A DNA stretch of 64,000 nt from an uncultured Muribaculaceae bacterium (GTDB lineage Bacteria; Bacteroidota; Bacteroidia; Bacteroidales; Muribaculaceae): positions 13,467 to 77,466 of the forward strand of contig CAJTJV010000011.1 of the NCBI GenBank assembly GCA_910576775.1, in the 5' to 3' direction. A program made the translations under genes and the position numbers. This document shows, piece by piece, positions 59,702 to 64,000 of this stretch. Each line of letters starts with the position of its first letter. The first letter of the stretch is position 1. Under the pieces are notes generated by a model. The model was not told where the DNA came from, ran no database searches, and saw nothing but the letters and a program-made list of their open reading frames with translations.

Positions 59702-60202
59702 ATGAAACGCATTGGCATATTTTACGGCTCCGCTACCGGCACAACGGCCGGTGTGGCACACAGGATAGCTTCCGCTTTCGGAGTAGAGGACAAGGATGTC
59801 CGCGACGTGGCGTCGTCAGCGCCGGCGGATGTCGCTCAATACGATATTCTCATTCTTGGCTCGTCGACATGGAGTGGCGGTGAGCTTGAAGAAGACTGGT
59901 ATGATTTTATCGACGGTTTGCAGGCTCTCGACCTTTCCGCAAAGAAAGTCGCACTCTTCGGTTGCGGCGATGAAACGATGGCTGATACATTCTGCAATGC
60001 TGTCGGTACCCTTTATGAACGCCTGCAACCTACACGTGCTACTTTCATCGGTGAATATCCTGCCGACGGATATACCTTTGACAAATCGACGGCCTCCGAC
60101 GGTGCGACTATGCGCGGCCTTGTGCTTGATGAAGTCAATCATCCTGAACTAAGCGCCGGCCGCATCAAAGCCTGGACTGAAAAATTAAAAACGGAGATGT
60201 AA
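59702..60202 (+). CDS. fldA: Flavodoxin (long-chain)
   Basis: A 166-aa FMN-binding electron carrier. The phosphate-binding loop is 'FYGSATGTTAGVA' (about 6-18), 'LILGSSTWSGGELEEDWYDF' type loop across 51-70 contacts the isoalloxazine with Trp and Tyr residues, and 'ALFGCGDE' (about 84) forms the next contact. The length and 'GEYPADGYTFDKSTA' insertion (about 117-131) place it in the long-chain group. It probably replaces ferredoxin under iron limitation and is transcribed after rmuC with a 47-bp gap. Confidence 0.93.
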   Translation: MKRIGIFYGSATGTTAGVAHRIASAFGVEDKDVRDVASSAPADVAQYDILILGSSTWSGGELEEDWYDFIDGLQALDLSAKKVALFGCGDETMADTFCNAVGTLYERLQPTRATFIGEYPADGYTFDKSTASDGATMRGLVLDEVNHPELSAGRIKAWTEKLKTEM

Positions 60203-60242
60203 GTCTTTTTTGTGTAATCCGGAATCTCACGGTAAATATAAT

Positions 60243-60282
60243 CAAGCTGCCGAACATTGAAAATGCAATGCACGGCAGCTTG
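60243..60282. terminator. Bidirectional terminator between flavodoxin and the LRR gene
   Basis: CAAGCTGCCG (60243-60252) pairs perfectly with CGGCAGCTTG (60273-60282), with an inner CATTG/CAATG stem. The flanking A/T-rich runs are modest. Confidence 0.65.
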
Positions 60283-60297
60283 GTTTAGTTTATCGGA

Positions 60298-63200
60298 TTA
60301 TCTGATGAATATTTTCTCTGTCAAAGTGTTTTGACGTATGATATATATGCCGGTATTGAGGCTGTCTTTATCGGTTCCTATTAAATTTCCGTGAATATTA
60401 TATATTTGGTATGGTGCGGAATAGTCTATGTTTTGGGAATCATTGATTATGTGGTTTTCTGTGCAGGTGGTTGTAGCGGAAATTTTTACTGTGGCGATTG
60501 GCTTGTCTGAATACATTGAGTATACGTTAATTTCAGCGTTTGAGGCAGACGGAACTTTTAGAGTTTCCATATCCTCTTCATTTTTATATGCTTCAACGAT
60601 GGTTACAATGCCGTTGTTATCGACAATAGCTACATCCGGGTTTGACGAAGAGTAGAAAAGTTGTTGGAGCGTGGCATTATTGGGTAAAATTTCCGCTGTA
60701 ATCTGAAACTGGTCTCCGGGTTGCACGTCTGTTATGTCGGGATGTGATAATTTGATTTCCTCTACAGGAATTTGTTCATGAATTGAACCATAGTCGTAAA
60801 AGCGATACCAACATGGAGCTGTATTTTCGTAGTTACTTACTGAGCCGGGTACAACATATAGAGGAATCCTATAGTTGCTGAAGGTGTTGTTGTATGCCGT
60901 TGGGGGTACAGGTGTCGTAATATAGATTTTTTCAATTTTGTTTTGGTCGTTGAACGCATTCTCTCCGATAGACTCTACGCTATGGCCTATTTCTACACTT
61001 TTCAATCCGACTCCTTCAAAAGCAGAGGCTTCTATTACTGTTACTGTCGGTGGAATTGTTATGTCTGTAAGTGATGAACATCCTTTGAATGCATTTTTAC
61101 CTATAATGTTAAGTTTCCCTCCAAAACTTAGATTTGCGAGATTTGGAGATTCTGCGAATGCATCAGATGGTATTTCAGTAACAGTATTTCCAATGACAAG
61201 AGACTCTAAACCGGAGTTGCCAAGGGGGGTAGGTGTAAAATTACGTCCTATATACATTGTCTTTACCGGTGTGTTGTTAAGGATTCCTCCAATTTTAGGA
61301 TTCTCAAGAGTTATAGTTTCATTACAGTCTACTAAAGAAAAAGAGGTTAGATTCTTACAATTTTCGAATGCGCACCCTCCAATAGTCTTAACCGTTTGAG
61401 GGATAGAAATCTCTGAAAGAGGACATTCGGCAAATGCACGCAATCCGATTTCCTTCAGCCCGTTGTTCAGATTGATAGATTTGATACCGGATTTATAGAA
61501 GGCGCATACGCCGATTGATTTTATAGAAGATGGAATCTCAATTTCAGATAAATTGGGACACTCCCTGAATACGTTGGCTTCGATGGATTGTAATGATTCC
61601 GGAAGATTTATTTTTGATAGCGCATCACATCCATCAAAGGCCCCGGCACCAATATTCTTAATCGATGAAGGAATATCAATTGTAGATAGATTGTCGCAAT
61701 TGTAGAACATTCCAGATCCTATATTTTCAAGGCCATTATTGAGAGTTACGTCAGAAAGATTCGAACAATCACGGAAAGCATAATCCTCAATAAACTTTAC
61801 AGATGCAGGAATTGTAACTTTTTTCAATCCGGTACATTTCCAAAACGCGCGGACTCCAATGCTTTCGAGTTCAGGACACTCATCCAATATGAGTTCTGTG
61901 ATACCGGAACATCCTGTAAAAGCCGATGTATCTATTTTTTTGATTGAAGATGATAATTTATGGATTTCGAGTCCGGTACATTCACGAAATGCGTTTAAAC
62001 CAATATATTCGATACCATCGGACATCTGTAAATATGAAATATTTTTGTTCTCTTTAAAGGCATTATTTGCGATACCCTTGACTGTATAAAATACTGTCCG
62101 GCCATTCTCATCAATATCTAATCTGCGAGGAATGTCGATGAATGCAGTTGTATTATCGACAGCACCAAGAGCGTATGCAGTTTTATTTTCCTCTATGCAC
62201 AAATATCTGATGGTTCCGTCGTTTATTCTTTTCGTATTGCCCGATGGTGTAGTGAAACGCTTGAAATCAGAAAAAATTTCGGTGTTGGCATAATTCGCTA
62301 CCGCATCTACGGGAGTCTGTACAGTTATATCAAAATTTATATTATTTTTTAGTTTAAAAATATCGGCACCAAAATAAGGTGCTTCCGAAGATGTACAAAT
62401 CAGGGTGTCGATGGAATTGCAGAACGCAAGAGCTCCGATATTAATACTGCGTACGCTTTCCGGGATAGTGAAATTCCCGGATTTCCATATTGGGACATTT
62501 ATTAATTCATATTTTCCCGGCTCATTACCGCCGGAGTATAGAACTCCATCTTCGAATAAGGCGAACGGTGTATTGTATGATTGAAGATTATAGCGTCCGG
62601 AAAGTTCTATTCTGGCATCGTATGGATAAAATATGAGGTTGATTTTAGAAAATGCGTTATCTCCAATGCATTTGACAAAAGGGGGGACGACAACTTTTGT
62701 CAAACCTGTACAGCCCCAAAATACTCCTTGGTTGATTTGAGTAATCGAGTTTGGAAGATCAATATATTTCAGACCGCTACAATCACTGAATGCGTAATTA
62801 CCAATTTCAGTGAGTGATTCGGGAAATGTGACGGATGTTAGACCTTCGCATAATGTGAATGCGTCAGCCCCAATTCTGGTAAGGGCGGCAGGAAGTTTGA
62901 TAGATTTGAGTTTCTTGCATTGACGGAATGCGTAATCTTCAATTTCGGTTATGGAATTACCGAGTTCGATAGAATCCATATTGGCGCATGCATGGCCGGA
63001 AAAGGCGCCCGAACCGATAGTAATGACTGTAGACGGTAGCGTGACAGGATTTGTAAAAATATATGAATCTTTCACCGTTGCATCATCTTGTGTCATCCGC
63101 AGCCAGTTGCCGTTGTAGATATACCAGTAATCTGATGAATCGGAATAAGTAACTTTTTTGAGATTTGGATTTTCTCCGTTATTGACGATATTTGCGAAAG

Positions 63201-63504
63201 TCAGTACAGAAGAAGGAATTGTCAGTTCCTCAAGATTCTCGCTGTTGAAAAAAAGAGATGTTACGATGCAATTACAGGTCTCTCCGTTGAAATTGAGACT
63301 GTAATTCCCGATGATAGTGACTTTTTTCATAGAAGAATCAATTCCGATAGCCTCACTTTCATAAGTATTGCCTTCTGAAAAATGTCTTACGGTATAAGTG
63401 ACGCCATCAATTACTGTTTGAGTTCCGATTTGTGCGCTTGTTTGCAATGTTGGCAGAAATACTGTCGCAGCAATAAGCAGAATTCTGGCTAATGCGTTTT
63501 TCAT
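60298..63504 (-). CDS. BspA-like leucine-rich repeat surface protein with Por-type C-terminal sorting tail
   Basis: A 1068-aa exported protein: signal peptide 1-25 (MKNALARILLIAATVFLPTLQTSAQ region), then about 25 BspA-type (LRR_5) repeats of about 23 residues in two blocks (about 40-390 and 470-890; 'IPSSIKSIGVCAFYKSG' style). After these comes a Big_2-like domain (about 920-1000, with 'VTIVEAY') and a C-terminal Por-secretion-tail-like domain ending 'GIYIIRQNTLTEKIFIR'. Such tails send proteins through type IX secretion, and BspA LRRs bind host matrix or other bacteria. The start could also be 63525, which is preceded by an AGGA; 63504 gives the cleaner signal peptide. The 5' leader is unusually long and structured. 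Confidence 0.88.
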   Translation of the reverse strand: MKNALARILLIAATVFLPTLQTSAQIGTQTVIDGVTYTVRHFSEGNTYESEAIGIDSSMKKVTIIGNYSLNFNGETCNCIVTSLFFNSENLEELTIPSSVLTFANIVNNGENPNLKKVTYSDSSDYWYIYNGNWLRMTQDDATVKDSYIFTNPVTLPSTVITIGSGAFSGHACANMDSIELGNSITEIEDYAFRQCKKLKSIKLPAALTRIGADAFTLCEGLTSVTFPESLTEIGNYAFSDCSGLKYIDLPNSITQINQGVFWGCTGLTKVVVPPFVKCIGDNAFSKINLIFYPYDARIELSGRYNLQSYNTPFALFEDGVLYSGGNEPGKYELINVPIWKSGNFTIPESVRSINIGALAFCNSIDTLICTSSEAPYFGADIFKLKNNINFDITVQTPVDAVANYANTEIFSDFKRFTTPSGNTKRINDGTIRYLCIEENKTAYALGAVDNTTAFIDIPRRLDIDENGRTVFYTVKGIANNAFKENKNISYLQMSDGIEYIGLNAFRECTGLEIHKLSSSIKKIDTSAFTGCSGITELILDECPELESIGVRAFWKCTGLKKVTIPASVKFIEDYAFRDCSNLSDVTLNNGLENIGSGMFYNCDNLSTIDIPSSIKNIGAGAFDGCDALSKINLPESLQSIEANVFRECPNLSEIEIPSSIKSIGVCAFYKSGIKSINLNNGLKEIGLRAFAECPLSEISIPQTVKTIGGCAFENCKNLTSFSLVDCNETITLENPKIGGILNNTPVKTMYIGRNFTPTPLGNSGLESLVIGNTVTEIPSDAFAESPNLANLSFGGKLNIIGKNAFKGCSSLTDITIPPTVTVIEASAFEGVGLKSVEIGHSVESIGENAFNDQNKIEKIYITTPVPPTAYNNTFSNYRIPLYVVPGSVSNYENTAPCWYRFYDYGSIHEQIPVEEIKLSHPDITDVQPGDQFQITAEILPNNATLQQLFYSSSNPDVAIVDNNGIVTIVEAYKNEEDMETLKVPSASNAEINVYSMYSDKPIATVKISATTTCTENHIINDSQNIDYSAPYQIYNIHGNLIGTDKDSLNTGIYIIRQNTLTEKIFIR

Positions 63505-63525
63505 TTTGGAAAATTCCGTTATCAT

Positions 63526-63857
63526 GATTCCTTCTGATAACCGGGTTCTTTTTTTGTGAATGAAAGAAAGCGTAGGAATCTTACCATTGCCGTTCTTAAC
63601 CGGAGGCTCTCGCATTGCCTATCTAAGTAGAACGGCAACGTGCAGAGCCTACGCTTATATATGTAATAGACACCGGCCTCCGATATGATAGCCGGTGCGG
63701 GTATTACATATCCGCAGGCATCTACCGCTGCTTCGTTCTTGACTTAGATTAAGAATTTGCGAGATTCCCGGTTATCAAGAACAAGCGTCGATAAACGCTA
63801 TTCAATATGTCTGCCACCCTCCCGCGAACCCGAACACCGGACTCTGCAAGCGGTTTG
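63526..63857 (-). ncRNA. Structured 5' leader / candidate novel RNA element of the LRR gene
   Basis: Long perfect stems are nested: an outer 11-bp pairing (63535-63545 with 63767-63777); a domain closed by AAGCGTAGG (63568-63576) with CCTACGCTT (63648-63656), holding a 10-bp stem (63587-63596 with 63629-63638); and a domain closed by ATATGTAATA (63659-63668) with TATTACATAT (63702-63711), holding CACCGGC (63671-63677) with GCCGGTG (63691-63697). A possible pseudoknot pairs GGCTCT (63605-63610) with AGAGCC (63644-63649). A further hairpin, AGCGT/ACGCT (63784-63799), lies outside the outer stem. The -7 motif at 63864-63871 would start the minus-strand transcript near 63857. It is not tmRNA, RNase P or a riboswitch class I recognise. 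Confidence 0.6.
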
Positions 63858-63863
63858 CTTCGC

Positions 63864-63871
63864 CAAAGTTA
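63864..63871 (-). promoter_or_regulatory. -7 element of the LRR leader transcript
   Basis: TAACTTTG on the minus strand (63871-63864), with a degenerate TTTCG about 18 bp upstream. The predicted leader to the LRR start is about 330-350 nt. From 63872 to the window end nothing is recognisable apart from a small hairpin CATGTC/GACATG near 63953-63968. Confidence 0.55.
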
Positions 63872-64000
63872 ATAAATATTACGTTCCTCGAAAAATATTT
63901 GGCGTAAATTATTGGTAAATCTGCACGGCTCTTTCATTTAAAATTGCGTTGCCATGTCAGGAGACATGCTATTTTATAGCCGGATTAAAATAGTTGCGGA

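Noticed and set aside
60298..63504. Possible tandem DNA repeat or satellite in the LRR gene
   Set aside because: The periodicity is in the protein (BspA repeats of about 23 residues); the DNA copies have diverged and are not a simple repeat.
63535..63777. tmRNA, RNase P RNA or 6S RNA
   Set aside because: No tmRNA tag frame or tRNA-like ends, no RNase P core motifs, and no single long 6S-like hairpin with a central bubble.
1..64000. tRNA genes, rRNA genes, CRISPR arrays, insertion sequences or prophage
   Set aside because: No cloverleaf, rRNA core, regular repeat-spacer array, transposase or phage structural gene was seen on reading the intergenic regions and gene products.

Overview
This window reads as chromosomal DNA of a gut Bacteroidales bacterium, most likely Muribaculaceae or a close relative. 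The evidence is a SusC/SusD pair, BACON-type and other surface lipoproteins with Bacteroidota lipoboxes, DUF4301, DUF5683, DUF4855 and AlkZ-related proteins, a BspA-like LRR protein with a Por-type C-terminal tail, and many promoters with the Bacteroidota -7 element TAnnTTTG, several with a TTTG/TTG -33 element 19-21 bp upstream. The family assignment is inference; the order is well supported. No tRNA, rRNA, CRISPR array, transposase or phage module was found.

Left third. The window opens in the last codons of a GlpC-like subunit of anaerobic glycerol-3-phosphate (G3P) dehydrogenase, followed by a GH97 alpha-glucosidase, a GlpT-type G3P antiporter and a HAD-IIA phosphatase. After a terminator and a promoter comes a small PUL-like operon: a surface metallophosphoesterase lipoprotein, SusC, SusD and a BACON lipoprotein (5031-13896). 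It has no glycoside hydrolase of its own and no regulator. Together these suggest uptake of a phosphodiester-containing, perhaps glycerophosphate-based, glycan. A cluster of palindromic hairpins (14003-14205) separates this from a housekeeping operon: DUF4301, gmk, nadD, DUF5063 and an M18 aminopeptidase. A head-GIN lipoprotein and a membrane GT2 follow, then a minus-strand GH18/SGNH-esterase pair.

Middle. A tight seven-gene operon, panC-panD-ffh-folD-capA-like-trmN6-CPBP protease (24001-30137), ends at a convergent exported esterase. A three-gene YjbH-type envelope operon (31316-34230), an ECF sigma factor with a membrane partner, and a divergent HtrA protease form an envelope-biogenesis/stress region. 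Next are two tandem YtxH proteins, a holin-like DUF1469 protein, a small hypothetical gene, and a short rpmH gene (L34) at 38508-38663.

Right third. A DUF4855 lipoprotein is divergent from a GH13 alpha-amylase. The amylase is followed by a CBM20-CBM20-GH77 amylomaltase and a 1512-aa TamB-like protein. An AlkZ-related protein and a small Rossmann protein follow. The minus strand carries a chain parA-parB-DUF5683-mltD-OPT transporter-MATE transporter, divergent from rmuC (possibly leaderless) and a flavodoxin. The window ends with a large LRR protein on the minus strand. Its 5' leader holds an elaborate set of long perfect stems (63535-63777), the best candidate for an undescribed RNA element here.
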